Notes: a model not told the origin generated them from the sequence alone. A stretch of 64,000 nucleotides of DNA from Opisthorchis felineus (GCA_004794785.1 SJOL01004239.1:9824-73823); one strand, 5' to 3'; positions 33,211 through 45,345 are shown, counted from the stretch's first letter. Program-made: numbers and translations.

Positions 33211-33381
33211 ATGAATATAAATCCCAGGAGAGATAAGATTGCGCATCCGTCAAGTATTTCACCAGCCAATTTTTGGGCCAGTCGTAATTTGCACCCATGA
33301 GCACAACATGCCCAGAAATCGGAAACAGCCACGTGGCAGTTGGCTTCGACCCCGAGTAACTGCGTTTGACCAGCAAGATAT

Positions 33382-33754
33382 GCCCCCCGCCTTCGAATAC
33401 AGACTCAGCGACAAAACCAAAAAAATGAATGAGACGCAATAATTCTATCTTTTCATTACGTTGACTAAACAGTTGTTTATGATGATCGTTTACATAAGCG
33501 CGGACAAAATAAAATAAAAAATAGAAAAGTTGTGGAGTTATCCAACAGATACACCCGGGGGAAATAAGTAAGAGATGATCGGTCAAAGAATGAATAGTCT
33601 GGCTGACGAGAAGGTTGCATACATTGGGATGGAGAAGGGCAATTCTTCATCTCCGGTGGTTTGGCAGGTGAATGGTAAATGCGAATGATTACGTTTTCAA
33701 CTAATAAACCGCATGTTTTGATTGACAAACCGGTAGCGAAAAAAAATTGCACGC
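33382..33754. repeat. Duplicated segment, copy 2
   Basis: The partner of 28969-29341 at a constant offset of 4413 bases. Open frames on the - strand across it (33203-33586 and 33477-33806) repeat those across copy 1 and carry no recognised motif. Confidence 0.85.
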
Positions 33755-33781
33755 TTGTGTGTGTGTGTGTGTGTGTGTGTA
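33755..33781. repeat. (TG)n microsatellite
   Basis: About 13 TG units. It follows the duplicated segment, at the place where copy 1 runs into the assembly gap. Other (GT/CA)n runs are at about 12585-12600, 37608-37627 and 51098-51122. Confidence 0.9.
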
Positions 33782-34280
33782 CATTGTCATGCACGTCTAA
33801 ACGCAAACGCGAGTCATTTCTCGCGCAAAAATCAGTTAATTATTCAACCATGACTTCCGGTTAGTCTGTACAGATCGATAAAATCAGTGGGTCAAGACGA
33901 AGGTTAATAATAAACATTGTGATATGAGTCACGTAATGAGGAAAAAGAAGCAAGCGATTGTGAAAGTAGACGGACGAACTGGACGACAACGTCAACAACA
34001 GTGAGTGGAGAAATTACCAAAGTATTGGATGATGAGGATCGGTGTCTGCGGTATTTGGCGACGGGTCGTTGCCATGGCTAATAAGTCGGGATGAAGACTA
34101 GCTAGAGATTAGACATCACAGACTACAGCGTTACAAAATAAAGACTCGTTTGAACATTCGACCATGACTCAACCCGTGGACAGTGAGAACAGATTTCAAA
34201 AATCTCGAGGGAAATAACATGATCATAAATATCACCCGAGACTCATCATGGACTGGCTAGACGATAAACCGTTACTGGAC

Positions 34281-34898
34281 TCAAACAAAGATTCGAGGTT
34301 TGTTTTGATGCATCCCCAAAAGCGCTTGTGTGGCTTCTTGCTGTTGTTGTAGCACCAGTTGCGACGAATAAGCTTTTGGCTGCATGAAACCCACAATTTC
34401 TGTGTAATGCGAAGAGGTTTCGTCACCATGCGCAGGACCAGCCCTAGGATCGACTGCTGGGTGCTGCACATCACCTGAAACATTCAACCCTTGAGGAACT
34501 GAAGCTCCATATGTACGCGTTGGTTGAGTCCTTCGTGGACTAGTTCCAAACAGAGTCATAGATGCGTAGGTAGGACCACCGCGGAGAGACGATGTACCAG
34601 GTCTGCCAGATGTAGGTTGATGATGACTTGGACGGTTTTGGTCGAATGCGAGCTCGACGTACTGTAGCTCCGACGCGTCTGGATGAGGCAAAGAGCTAGA
34701 CCGAGGCGCCGTATCTACCATGTGGGAAGAACTGTAGACTGCGTCGTACTGGTAATTCGGGTCGTTAATGTAGCTGTTGTTGGGAATGAGCGGGACTTGT
34801 CCAGAGGATGCAGCATTCAGGTTAGTCAACATTTGTGTTGATGGTTGGTCAACCAGTCGACTAGTAGGCGCTGCTCCCGGTCTGGCCATTTGTTGACC
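34281..34898 (-). CDS. Last exon of a cell-surface or adaptor protein: tyrosine-motif tail
   Basis: A 618-base exon (205 codons plus stop) read on the - strand from a strong acceptor, CTATCTTTTCTTGGCTCAG, phase 0. It is a low-complexity, Ser/Pro/Gln/Thr-rich, hydrophilic sequence with repeated tyrosine motifs: NPNYQ-like NDPNYQYDAVYSS, ELQYVELAF, GGPTYASMTLF and SSHYTEIVGF, followed by a Gln-run, QQQQEATQALL. YVEL, YASM (Y-x-x-M) and YTEIV resemble SH2-binding or immunoreceptor-type sites in cytoplasmic tails of adhesion receptors. The frame is open further upstream to 35057, but that part lies before the acceptor and looks intronic. Which upstream exon joins it is unknown; a membrane exon lies 25 kb away at 59805-59952. 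The family is not identified. Confidence 0.6.
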   Translation of the reverse strand, partial: GQQMARPGAAPTSRLVDQPSTQMLTNLNAASSGQVPLIPNNSYINDPNYQYDAVYSSSHMVDTAPRSSSLPHPDASELQYVELAFDQNRPSHHQPTSGRPGTSSLRGGPTYASMTLFGTSPRRTQPTRTYGASVPQGLNVSGDVQHPAVDPRAGPAHGDETSSHYTEIVGFMQPKAYSSQLVLQQQQEATQALLGMHQNKPRIFV

Positions 34899-36020
34899 CT
34901 GAGCCAAGAAAAGATAGAAGGGAAATAAACCTAATATTGTGTGGACCGCAGGCAACAACAGAAAAAAATATGAATCCTCTGAACGTGCAATTTTCACAAG
35001 AGTCTCAGCCTGTGGTAACGCCAAGTTATTACGTGCATCAGAACACAGTGGTTTCAAATAAGACGGGATCCGAAGAGCGAGTCAGTCTAAAGGATTATAC
35101 GGAGGTCCTTCTTTCTGTTGAAAAAATTCGTCCGCGTATGTTAGTCGGCTGAATCTATGACAGTGTGACAGTACCGATGCATTCATGAAGAAAAACTGTT
35201 TCTAATTGGTCTTCTGCTTCAATAGTAGGTTTCGTCTACCCTGATAGTCTGGATGATATTGAGGTCACAACGGTGCTTGGTTTTGAACACAGTGGTAACA
35301 GACGGAACAGTGAACTACATCCTGGTGAGACTGTGTGAAACCCCTCAAGATAGAAAACGGTCCTAAAATCAAAATATTCCTAATGCATAGGAAAGCAAAG
35401 GTTTTCCAAGTAGAATGAGACGTCGATATGATGGAGCCACTCGACAACAGTGGACCTGTGTGATTGAGGATAAGTGGTGCTATGCTGCTCAGGGGTGAGA
35501 TTTAAGCGGACAGCCACCCAAACACTAGTAGCGCACATGCTCCTCTTATGCGGAAATTTGTACGTCGGAGTCCATCCTCGGGGGTCATGTCCAGCTGCTC
35601 AGGCTGAGACAAACCCAAGTAAGCGTAGACCACAAAGATGAAGCTCGGCATGTCATTACTCATAAAAAGGGAAACATACTGTGAACCCATACCCAACATA
35701 CTCTGAACCCACATAATACTTAGATATCTGAGACAAGATGGGAATACTATGAATAATCAAACTAAAGTGGGATTAACGATGGGTGTGCACATCTTGGAAG
35801 GCCCACATGCAGCAAGGTGTTCCAGGATGTGTCGGGACTAGTTACTGAAAGCAAGAGTATCATCGTTTAATCTTCCGCAGTGGTTGTCGGAACGGACCGA
35901 TTTCGCTCTGGAATTTATTAGTAATGAATACCTTAGTCATCATACAAACCAAACCGGTTTTTCGTAACCACAGGCTGTATCAGACGGTTAGTATTCATGG
36001 CCGGATAAATAAAGATAATC
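34899..36020. other. Presumed intron (-) with a weak exon candidate
   Basis: At 35502-35725 (-) a 74-codon frame follows a CTTGTCTCAG acceptor and includes LSQPEQLDMTPEDGLRR. It has alternative donors, and the phases do not join cleanly to 34281-34898, so it is not annotated as CDS. Confidence 0.25.
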
Positions 36021-36182
36021 GTTCGGTGCCTGGCTGCCATGCCACCCAAAGGAAGCACGAGGGCTGGGATACTGCCAGGTTGCCCAAGTCTAGAAAGAAG
36101 TCGAGAGACAGAGGTCGGGTTCGAACCACGGACCTTCTGGTCAGTAAATTCGCGCTCCAACCACTGAGCCATCTCACCCTGA
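36021..36182 (-). repeat. tRNA-derived SINE, copy f (3' end shortened)
   Basis: On the - strand: GGTGAGATGGCTCAGTGGTT head, B box GGTTCGAACCC near 36117-36127, and the body to GGCAGCCAGGCACCGAACG. The last block (GCTACAGCTGAACG) is shortened to CGAACG. Confidence 0.78.
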
Positions 36183-36909
36183 AAGGACTCCATGAACGAA
36201 CAGTAGCCTAACTGCAAGTTAGCCAGACCGTCGTTTGGCCTTATCAACAAGCACCATGAATGCATGATTCAAGGACATACCTTCAATGGAAACCGAATAA
36301 ATAGCCTTCAAACATGACTGACTACACACTTTATTTCAACTGTTGTCTGTGTCATACAGGCGTTCTATCTATTGCGGAGGTTTTTTGTCATGCAGGTAAA
36401 GGGGATTGATCCAGTCGTTTCACACGGGAGTGGTAAAAATAACCATATTGAAGGAAAACTATGAAAATGTATTTCCAAATGATACGCAACCATACTTATC
36501 TGGGGTTTCATGAGTGAGATGCACATTATAAACCTAATTTCTTTCGCAAGTATCCGTTCAAGATAAAGTAAGCGATTGTGAAAATTCGTTGTGCAGAATC
36601 AATATAATGACGGTTGGATTTCATTCAGTCCGTCCGCCGGAATCTCCTAATCTGTTAGACCACACTGTTTCGTTAGTGGTACCGGCTGGTTGAATCCATT
36701 GCAGCGGTGACAGGAGCTTTGCTAATTAAAATGTGTCTGAAACTTCATTACAAATCAGGATACGGTTCGCGGAAGAATCTGGGCGAAGAAAACTCCCCCT
36801 GTCTATTCTCCAGAGATGAAAAGGACGATCAGTTTCAGTCATGAACGGGAAACAATTTTATAAGGGAGGATTATTTCTGGAGCGGTTCGTACAAAATGGG
36901 TGGCCACGC
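36183..36909. other. Unassigned stretch
   Basis: No gene or repeat recognised. Confidence 0.35.
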
Positions 36910-37028
36910 AGCTAACTGAAGGCAAACGAATTTGTTTTTTGACAGAGGACTCAACTGAATCTCTCGTTTATGATGGCCCGCTTTCGAATAGTTTCCAGCA
37001 GCTTTATGAGTAGTGCGTAGCGTTTAGA
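36910..37028 (+). repeat. Foldback repeat (F), internally deleted
   Basis: GGCAAACGAATTTGTTTTTT, then ACTCAACTGAATCTCTCGTT, then directly the terminal block AGTTTCCAGCAGCTTTATGA followed by GTAGTGCGTAGCG. The middle of the element is missing. Confidence 0.5.
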
Positions 37029-38110
37029 CAAGTCGTATAGAATTACTTAAGCCCAACATGTCGCGTTTTAGATGAGAGGAAATGAAAAGGCCATAAAAAC
37101 ACCAAGCACGGTGCGCACCATTCTGCGAAAACAAAAACGGTGTTGCGCAGATGACATAAAAACCACAAAAAAGGCCGTTCTCTAACCACTACCAGTACAT
37201 CCAAGTAGTAAACAACAGACCTATGAATTCTGTTGCAACCGCGCATGCTGTTTGAGAAACGCGCACTCGCGCATGCTCAGAGACACCCACGCGTGCATTC
37301 AACTTTTAATGGACAAGACGAAAAACGATGAGCTTAAAGGACCAGACATATCAAGCAAGCACGTGGTGAGGAGGAGGGAAACGATAGACAGGCAAACACG
37401 GTTCGTTCTCGTTTGTTAGCTGGATCGTATTGATCTCCCGAAACGCTCAGTCTAGATGATACTCGCTGGTCCAACAAACATTTCGTCTCTCTTTCCAGCA
37501 TTTTGCTTACCGTGTACATGAGTTGGAGGAGAGACATACTGCCACTGATAATCGTGAGGAGACAGATTGTCAGATGTGTGAACAGCAACTGAGCAGGCGA
37601 GGAACAAGGTGTGTGTGTGTGTGTGTATACCCCTCCAGCAATGTTATATTCCTGCAGAGGGATGATCGAACGCCAATTGATTGATGCGACCGCCTCATCG
37701 GAAGGCCGAAAAGTGAACAATAGTTTTTTTTTAAAAAACAGAAGTGCGCCTGCTCGAACAAGAAATATTCCTAAAAGAATATCAAGACAACTAGAGAGTA
37801 TAAAAATACCGAAGCCTATTTTATGGAGAGCGCGGGGGGGTAGAAACAAAAGCTTGTCTAGGCTACGCTGTACAACCGCACGAAATCATTGAGTTCACAC
37901 AGGCACGAATATCAGCACGAAAGGAATGAAACGAATAAAGATCCCTGTGACAGTGGGAGTATTAAATCAGCATTGCGTAATTCGAAGAACTTGTTCCTCT
38001 GGTTCTGTTTCTTCTACCTCCTTTGTGTTCATGTCTACCTGAATTCCAAATCAAGGTGTGATGTGTAGTATTGTAGTATTGTGCAATGGGTAGTCCAGAT
38101 GGTCGTGCAA
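37029..38110. other. Unassigned stretch
   Basis: Contains a (GT)n run at about 37608-37627. The 171-codon - strand frame at 37334-37849 runs through that microsatellite and has no domain pattern. Confidence 0.35.
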
Positions 38111-38330
38111 AAGGGTGGGATAAATCAATGAACGAAAGCATGCATCCCCACGGGGAAAACAACGGCAATAACAGTGTAATGGTGAAAAACGTACCGGAGA
38201 CCAGAGAGAGAGAGAGAGAGAAGGGTGGGATAAATCAATGAACGAAAGCATGCATCCCCACGGGGAAAACAACGGCAATAACAGTGTAATGGTGAAAAAC
38301 GTACCGGAGACCAGAGAGAGAGAGAGAGAA
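38111..38330. repeat. Perfect tandem duplication, 2 x 110 bp
   Basis: Two adjacent 110-base units, 38111-38220 and 38221-38330, each beginning AAGGGTGGGATAAATCAATG and ending in an (AG)n run. They differ only at the final base (G versus A). Confidence 0.95.
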
Positions 38331-41309
38331 AGAACAATAGGAAGAGTATTGGGGGAAGTGTAAGAATTACTTTGTGAGGCTGTGAAATAGAGAAACACAA
38401 TTCCCTTGTTCTTGAATGAAATCGAATAGTACAAATACGGAATGCAGAAATATGAACTTAGAGAAGTGATGCATGGTCTTGGGGGTCCTATCTTTACAGC
38501 TACCGTTTCCTGTCGGAATCGTCCCAAAGCAGGACTGAGTCCAGCTCAGACCATATAAATCAGATTCCGACGCTCACACACTCCATAGTTCGTGGAAATA
38601 CCTCGAGTTTCCTGGCTAGGTCTGCCAAACGATGTTTCCCAGTGAACTAGTGTATGTACTGCCGCACTCAATATCCAATACTAATAGGTTAACCGTCACA
38701 AGCAACTACCTACTCGTTTCAACATACAGCCACTAAGTCCGGAGCATGTTTCCTGATGTCTACACTCAGCTTTTACGTGAGAATATAGTTAACAATGCGC
38801 TACCGTGTCCTGTCCACAGTCAGTCGACGACTAAAATCATTCACTGACCACTGGACGTAATGACTATGTAGAACCACGTTATGTTCCCCCCAGTTCGTGT
38901 ACTATGCCCCGTGGAGTTGATCAGCTACACTACATACTTGGTCTTAATGATAGACCACCATCACTTTCAAAACCACTCGAAAAGGAATCGAGTCCTACCT
39001 ATTGGCCAGACAGTAGAAAACACAACAGAGGTACGATTTTGTGAGGATAGCCAAATACGTATCAAGACGCGTTGCCGTGTTGAAGCGGTGACCTCCTAGA
39101 AGAGTGTGTACGCTGGTGACCGGTGGGAATCGCCCGCACCGTCCCCTCGAGAAGCACAAGCTTTCAGCTTTAAAGTTAAAATCTTTCCGCGCGACTCTAA
39201 TGTGTATGACATAGCACACTTGAGCTGAAAGATGGTGGCAATCACGATAGGCTACCAAATTCCTCTGAAATTCCTTGCATCAAAAGGCGAGTGATCGGTA
39301 AGAGGCGATACCAGCGTTGGGCAGTTGGGTGAATCTCCTGCAGAATATTATCGGAGTGGGTAGAAGGTTACTTATTGTGCCATTCCTAGTTTACGGTCTT
39401 TCTGGCGATAGATACGCCCTAGCTGAACTGTTGAGGTACATGTTCGTTGTTTATTATGATGTTGCGCACCTTTGTTCCTCTGACATCAAAGCTGTAGGCT
39501 ATAGAAACCGTGTTCGCTTGTTTCTCGAGGCGATCACCCCGACTACACTGAGATAAAGACATTTTTGGTTCCTCTGGGGTATAGTAGTCGTTTGACAAGG
39601 GTTGGACGTAGAAGATAAAGCACACTCGTTTACGTTGAATAAGATCCGCAGAACCAGTGATCACCGTAAGGAGAACACAAACATGCTGTTGACATTCTGC
39701 TCACGTTGAACCTAGTCGTGCGGCGTTACCGACGCCATAACCCCTAATAACGTGAGGCAGATCTATGCTGACGTGTTTGAAGCTAAACCAGCGGCCGGCA
39801 CTCCGTGAAGTACAACTATCTTGGAAGCAGCTCGCTTGAGATGCGTCCAATGTCCTCAAAATTAGAGTAATTACAGGACAGTGGTATCATTCTCTACGTG
39901 AAAACACTCTCAGCCGGGCCAGCACTATACCATTTCACTAAGTCAGCAGCCGGATATACACAAAAGTTGCTTTATGTATGCCACAGCTGTTGGTCTATAA
40001 TTCCGCACCCTAAGGTGACAGCAAATTTTCCCCCATCGTAGCAGTTACACTTCTCAAAAGCAATCTTCCATTTTCGGACATCAGCTGGTAGCACATTAAT
40101 CCATACACGGACCATCCATATTCCCCTACTAATGGCGTGAGAGATCGAGCGAAGGCGTCTCTACCTGATTGAATACTCGTTGATAATCGTCTTTGTGCGG
40201 TTCGTTTAGCAACGTCTGTGAAAGAATTTCGAGAAAGTCAGGTTCACTGACCCCTATTTATTGTATCAGCTTAAACGCCAACGGAATCTAGCTCCGAATC
40301 TGCCAAGGACAGTTCCTATGACGCTCCAGGTGTTCTTCTACCCACGTGGCTTTATTGCTAAACCGCATCTCCATGGAACGCTACGTACGGTAAGTAACCC
40401 ATCCTAAAGGCGCTTTGTCAGCAACCTGCATATGGAGCTAGGTGGGAGTGAGTAAACTACGCTCTAAATTCAACGCCCACATTGAAATAAACAATACTGT
40501 TGTTTCGTCATTCAGATACATCACATATTGTTGTAAGAAGTTCCATTCGCAGTCAAACATTATAGGCGAACTACAAAATAACGACCTTTGTGCACAAAAT
40601 GTGCATGTCTCAGGGAAACTAAGTCGTTTATATGCCATATTTTACGAGTTGTTCTTGTGACAGAGCGGGTTCGACTGCGTTCCGTTGATCAGACGCAAAT
40701 CGTGCACCAAAGGCACACCGGTTCCACCGATAACAACAAAGACAAGGCTGGAACAGTCACTCGTTGGATGCAGTGGTCGAGGTACCGCAGACACAGTGCG
40801 CTGTTATTGGTTTCTGATCACTGGAGAAATAGGACAGCCATCTATTGACGACCAGTAGCTTCGTGATCATATCATGTCTGCCGACGTCACTGGCAGTTTC
40901 TAGGTTTTTTTCGTGACCCATGTGCTGTTGTGTTCCATTTTGGAGTGAAATCGTTGTAGGTTATCAATGTGCAGATGATATCACGCAAACGTTTTTAGAA
41001 AAGCCGATCGGAGTAGTCCTAACAATTTGGCATTCACCTTTTACTGACAGATCGTAGTGCTGCAAAATGAAATTGCTCTAGACAAGCCCATTGCAAATGA
41101 AGGGTGCCTTTTGGTTATCACGAAGCACTGTAAAAATTCCAGGGAGGAAAGTACCATATTACGAAGTTGAAACACGGTTGACAAGTTTTCTTCGTAAGTC
41201 TGTCCATTGTGCTTCTTACTCCTGTGGCTGTTCGGAGAGAAGACCGGTAGCTCAACTCAGGGCTTTGGCGTGGCAAGCCACACTAGTTTCCTATGGGTTG
41301 GACGGTGGT
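38331..41309. other. Unassigned stretch (3 kb)
   Basis: No supported gene. Near 39810 a frame reads KYNYLGSSS, reminiscent of the YLGS word of RTE elements, but nothing else supports it. The remainder is unrecognised. Confidence 0.35.
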
Positions 41310-41600
41310 GGGCGGTAGTGTGAGCCATCGACCATTCCATGTGGAGCCGACATTGATAACTGTATTAGTTCAGACGGTAGTGTGACAGACTATATGAGCG
41401 CACGACTCCCGAAAGATGCAAATCCGCACCAAAACCGCATATCGTTCGGCCTTAAGGGTCACATATAGTGCAGGTGGTTTTGTTGTATGGCGGTGAGAAT
41501 TGGCCACTGTGGGCAGAGGATCTCAGATACCTTCAAGTCTTTGAAAAGCAATGTCTCAGAACCACGACGTGAGCTGTTTGGCACAAACATTTTCGCAACA
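41310..41600 (+). mobile_element. RTE-A fragment, region after the reverse transcriptase
   Basis: Diverged but in order: ATTAGTTCAGACGGTAGTGT (the CISSDGSVTD word), CTTAAGGGTCACATA (LKGH), then GTGGTTTTGTTGTATGGCGG and TGAGAATTGGCCACTGTGGG (LYGCETWPL region), and CAATGTCTCAGAACC (QCLRT). Stops and a deletion are present. Confidence 0.6.
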
Positions 41601-41869
41601 GGAAAACTAAGAAGTAGGTTTCGTTTGCGAAGTACGCACTTACACCAAGCACTGCATACAGCATAATAAACTACACTGGATCGGTCAGACGTCACGCATA
41701 TCCTGCATCTTGGGAACCAATCGTCAACTCAAACGGCTGGGGGGTGTTAATACCCGTTATACAGCCCGCTTGTTCCCAAAATACAGTGAACACCTATTAG
41801 ACAAAGTTAGCTACAACCGATAAACTGCTGAGGGTCACAAATAAACTGAAAAATGAGAGAAGCGGGATC

Positions 41870-42245
41870 GGAGCTTGATCTCGGAGGAGTGAAATCCAGG
41901 ACTGACATTACAGAACGAACTTCAGTTGCTACGAGCCATTTGGAAGACTGAAGAAGTTCGCAACGACAATTCCTCTGTATAAACAGAAGGGAATTCGGCC
42001 AAAGATGGACAACTTCCGTGAAATCAGGCTCCCATACAGCAGACTCGAATCCGGCTCAGCCGACTGGTCGCTGACATTTTGGAGAACATTCTTGAGGATA
42101 CGAATTTCGAATTTCGTGGCAGCAGCGGTAAGGTTAGCCAAAAGAGAAATGACGTGAACGGAATCAACCTCTCTAGGGACTTTTGGTGGGCTTCATTAGA
42201 CCGCCTGGATGCACTATCGAGCATGTAAGCGGTATTGCCTGATGA
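41870..42245 (+). mobile_element. Non-LTR reverse transcriptase fragment (diverged)
   Basis: A frame reads KFATTIPLYKQKGIRPKMDN and then FREIRLPYSRLES. This fits the RT motif where a cargo of the form VPLYKKG-x-(K/R)-x-x-C-x-N-YRGISLL-x-V is expected. Just after it, in another frame, ADILENILEDT suggests the following helix. The family is not resolved. Confidence 0.4.
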
Positions 42246-42394
42246 AGTGTGAGATCATAGGGAATGGAGTTGAAGGAAAAACAAGGAAAAAAACAGTCGT
42301 CCCTCAAAAAGGATCTTCTTCCAAGAGATGTTTCGATATGAAATTGATGCCTTCGAGAGGCTCAAACCACAGAGCACCCATATAGACAACACTA

Positions 42395-42555
42395 AATAGT
42401 TGTTTATTTGTTCGCGGATCTGGCCAATTTGATTGCAAACGTTTCATCATCAACTGAGGTGTGAGTGGCACAACCGTGGACTCATTGCTACGTCTCACTC
42501 TGACAACGCACAGATGATGAACCGTTTACGCAGCTCAGGAAACAAACCAACAATC
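42395..42555. repeat. P repeat as an inverted pair
   Basis: The left arm has TTATTTGTTCGCGGATCTGG and GCAAACGTTTCATCATCAAC. The right arm is its inverse: GACAACGCACAGATGATGAA, CCGTTTACGCAGCTCAGGAA, ACAAACCAAC. Loop about 50 bases. No PLE coding sequence is adjacent. Confidence 0.5.
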
Positions 42556-43424
42556 GTCTACTCTACATGAGCTACCAACATTCTTCTCAATAACAAAACA
42601 CTAGATGTCCCTCCCAACAAAGACTGGGATGCAAAGTTCAAGCAATTGGCTATCAAACATTCTAATATCAATTAGGTATTTGACCAGCAAAGATGAAGAC
42701 ACACAAACACCACTGCCTCCTGTCAAGAACACTCTTCGGGGAAGACGCTATGTGCTTGGACCCCCAAAACTTTTTTCGAATGGATAGTTCCCTTAGAAGA
42801 GACAGTGCACCGAAAAAGACTTTACAAGGCGGTCTCACAAGAGGTAATAGCTCTTCTGACTGTGGAAAGACCAGTTGAAAGGAAGGATCAAAAGCTATCC
42901 TATTCAAAGGGTGAGTGTTTTAAAGGGGGGTGGACAACTGTACAACTGACAACTTTCGACAGTCCATTTTCAGAAACTGCAACTTGGTCTCTTCGCCAGT
43001 AGAAGATGCCTTAAAAAATTGTCTGACAGTTATCTCATATTTCCTGTTTCCAAGAAAGCTATACCACCAAACCGTTCTGATTGTAATATAATCACTAAAA
43101 GTTGGGGTACGGATTTTATTATTTGTCCGAATGGTCGATAAACGGTGTTCTCCTAGATGTATCGTTGACCACAACTGGGAACAGCTGAGCAGTCCCCTAT
43201 GAAAGATCTACTGTGCACACACTACCGTTCCTTCAAGAGTGCTCAAGGTTCGTAGAATCGTTTAACGATGAAGATATGGAGCTCAGCTCAAACAAGTTTA
43301 GTAGAACCAGTAACCACGCATTACAGTATTCCCGTTAAATATTTCTATCATTTTCACCTACATATGTAGAAACACTAAAGTGGCAGTATAAGCAGGACAA
43401 CTGAATTAGATAGACCTATATAAT
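42556..43424. other. Unassigned stretch
   Basis: Short overlapping open frames on both strands without motifs. Confidence 0.35.
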
Positions 43425-43560
43425 CAAGAATAGGAAAACGAGAAGGGGCCTTCCGAGGTTCCCACAGCCATAAACATTCACTCAGACAATCTGGATAGAA
43501 ACTGACAGCAAGAATAACATTGACATCGGTTGGTGCCCATATTTTCCAGTCCCACACGTG
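43425..43560 (-). mobile_element. RTE-A 3' end fragment
   Basis: On the + strand CACTCAGACAATCTGGATAG followed by AAACTGACAGCAAG, then ATTGACATCGGTTGG, match the complement of the RTE-A segment around the ORF stop (compare 15800-15855). Confidence 0.55.
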
Positions 43561-45094
43561 AATTATCTAGTGTCTTAAACCGTTTCCTTGTCAACTTGTT
43601 GCTTATTTGCTAGCCCCAACCGACTACCAGAGACCTGAAAATACCCCACATCTTCTGCCTACAAAGGCCAAGTCTCGCTCCACGACCTGATGCGCACAGC
43701 CGATGGAACGTTCCTGGAACGTCGATAGTGGCACAAATCACAAACCCGCTCACGGTTTGGGGATTCATGCAGGCTTAACCCTCCGGACTGATGAAACCTT
43801 CGAGATACGTGAAGTCCTAGAGGACACCGGGGACTCTCTTCAAACTGCAAAGTGTGTTACGCAGCAGGATCACCTTGAATGTGAAAAATGCAATTAGGCA
43901 GCATGATGGGGAGGCGCGCAGCAAGTACCCGCTTAAATGCGTTTCTACGGACCTAATCCACATGTTGATCGAAAGGAATAGATTGCAGGGGATCCCCTGT
44001 GAATAAGCTGAAAAGGATACACGCTTTGCTGAATGGGCTGGGTGCAAACTATGGCGAATGGTTAGCCAGATAAAGAGCTTGAGTACAAAGGTAACTGACT
44101 TGTCCAGCAAGCAGGGAATGTTTCAGTGCCGGTTAAAATGACATCATCAGAACACATCCACCCATCCCATGCCGCTTAACTGCATTTTCCAAGATCGCAT
44201 TGTGGAATGAAATGACTGAGGATGTGCAATATGGCCGCCTCTGGTTTCAAGCCTGAAAGCCACATTTATCGATTCCTAGAGGCATGGTAGTAGCGGATCT
44301 CGCAATTTTACAGCTCCACTCCCTAACGGGGTCGATGAGCATCAGGTTCCTTAGGTGTCACGTCGAACACTCTGGAATTCTCAACTAGAGCCTTCTGTTT
44401 ACTCGTTTACCAAAAAGAGACCGGACCCTAACACGGGGGGAGCGGCCTGTGAATCTGTATGACCCAAGGGGCTATATTTCGCTGAGACACCCTTGCTTAT
44501 TTTAGCTATTTATGCCCCAGTCATACGTAGCTGTGCCGGTCCCCGTATCACCAGAGTTACGCAACTGGAAGCAAGAAGAGACCAATGGTGGGGTTATTCG
44601 AAGCTGATATACGTCTTTCCGAGCAACAACTTCAGCTTACGCGCTGAGATAGCCTGAGTTCCACATCGTTTCAGGGTGCGGATGCCAAAGGTAACCGGAT
44701 GCACTGGGAGTCAATATGTGGAGATTGCTTTTGAAGCACCTGCGGTTGTGCTGAGCGAAAGATGCACAGACATAGCGGCCAACGACGTGCGGGGTGAACG
44801 AAGCTTAATCCCCTAACTATGGGTCTGTAAAGTGATTCGTCAGTAGAGTGGGGATGGAGGGATAAACGAACATACCGAAGACAAGATTTAGAGACGACAA
44901 CAGTAGTCTGTTTTCGCTTACACTTCAGTGCAGGTTTCGCAGCGGCTAAGCAGTGTCTTTCCGAGACGCTTCTGAAGCCGACTAATCATGCCTCAGTGGT
45001 TTGAATGGGAGTAAAGCAACTGTATGCAACAAGTAAGATGACTCAGCTGATGGCAGCACACGACAATCAATGTGACCGTTGAACGTGAGCTAGA
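43561..45094. other. Unassigned stretch
   Basis: No gene or matched repeat. Several 60-100-codon frames show no motif. Confidence 0.35.
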
Positions 45095-45345
45095 ACACAG
45101 CTGCGGTGCCCGAACCTACGCAGAACAGAGATAAGGGGCTTCAAACAAAGGCTTGAATTCAAAAGCCTGAAGGCCAGGTACCGATAAGCAACCTGCAGGA
45201 CCGGGAGACTGATGATCAGACTTCTTCTGTTCATCGACCAACTCTGCATGACACAATGTGCTACTTTCACACGGGTATCCCTCAGCAGAGCTCAGTGGAT
45301 TCCCCGCCATGCCATGATAAGGTCCATTCTCCAGATGACGCAGTG
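45095..45345 (+). repeat. S2 repeat, copy
   Basis: TTCAAAAGCCTGAAGGCCAG near 45158, ACCGGGAGACTGATGATCAG near 45200, AGAGCTCAGTGGATTCC (A-box-like) near 45287 and AAGGTCCATTCTCC near 45319 correspond to S2 landmarks in the same order as at 1326-1640. Confidence 0.45.

Noticed and set aside
37334..37849. 171-codon - strand ORF
   Set aside because: It runs through a (GT)n microsatellite, has no domain pattern and no splice support.
38111..38330. CRISPR-like array
   Set aside because: Only two directly adjacent identical units without spacers, in a eukaryotic genome.
38051..38527. 158-codon - strand ORF with repeated LSLSLWSPVRF words
   Set aside because: The repeats come from the 110-bp tandem duplication with (AG)n; not evidence for a repeat protein.
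39780..40060. Another RTE fragment (YLGSS word near 39815)
   Set aside because: Only one short word fits and no later family words follow in any frame.
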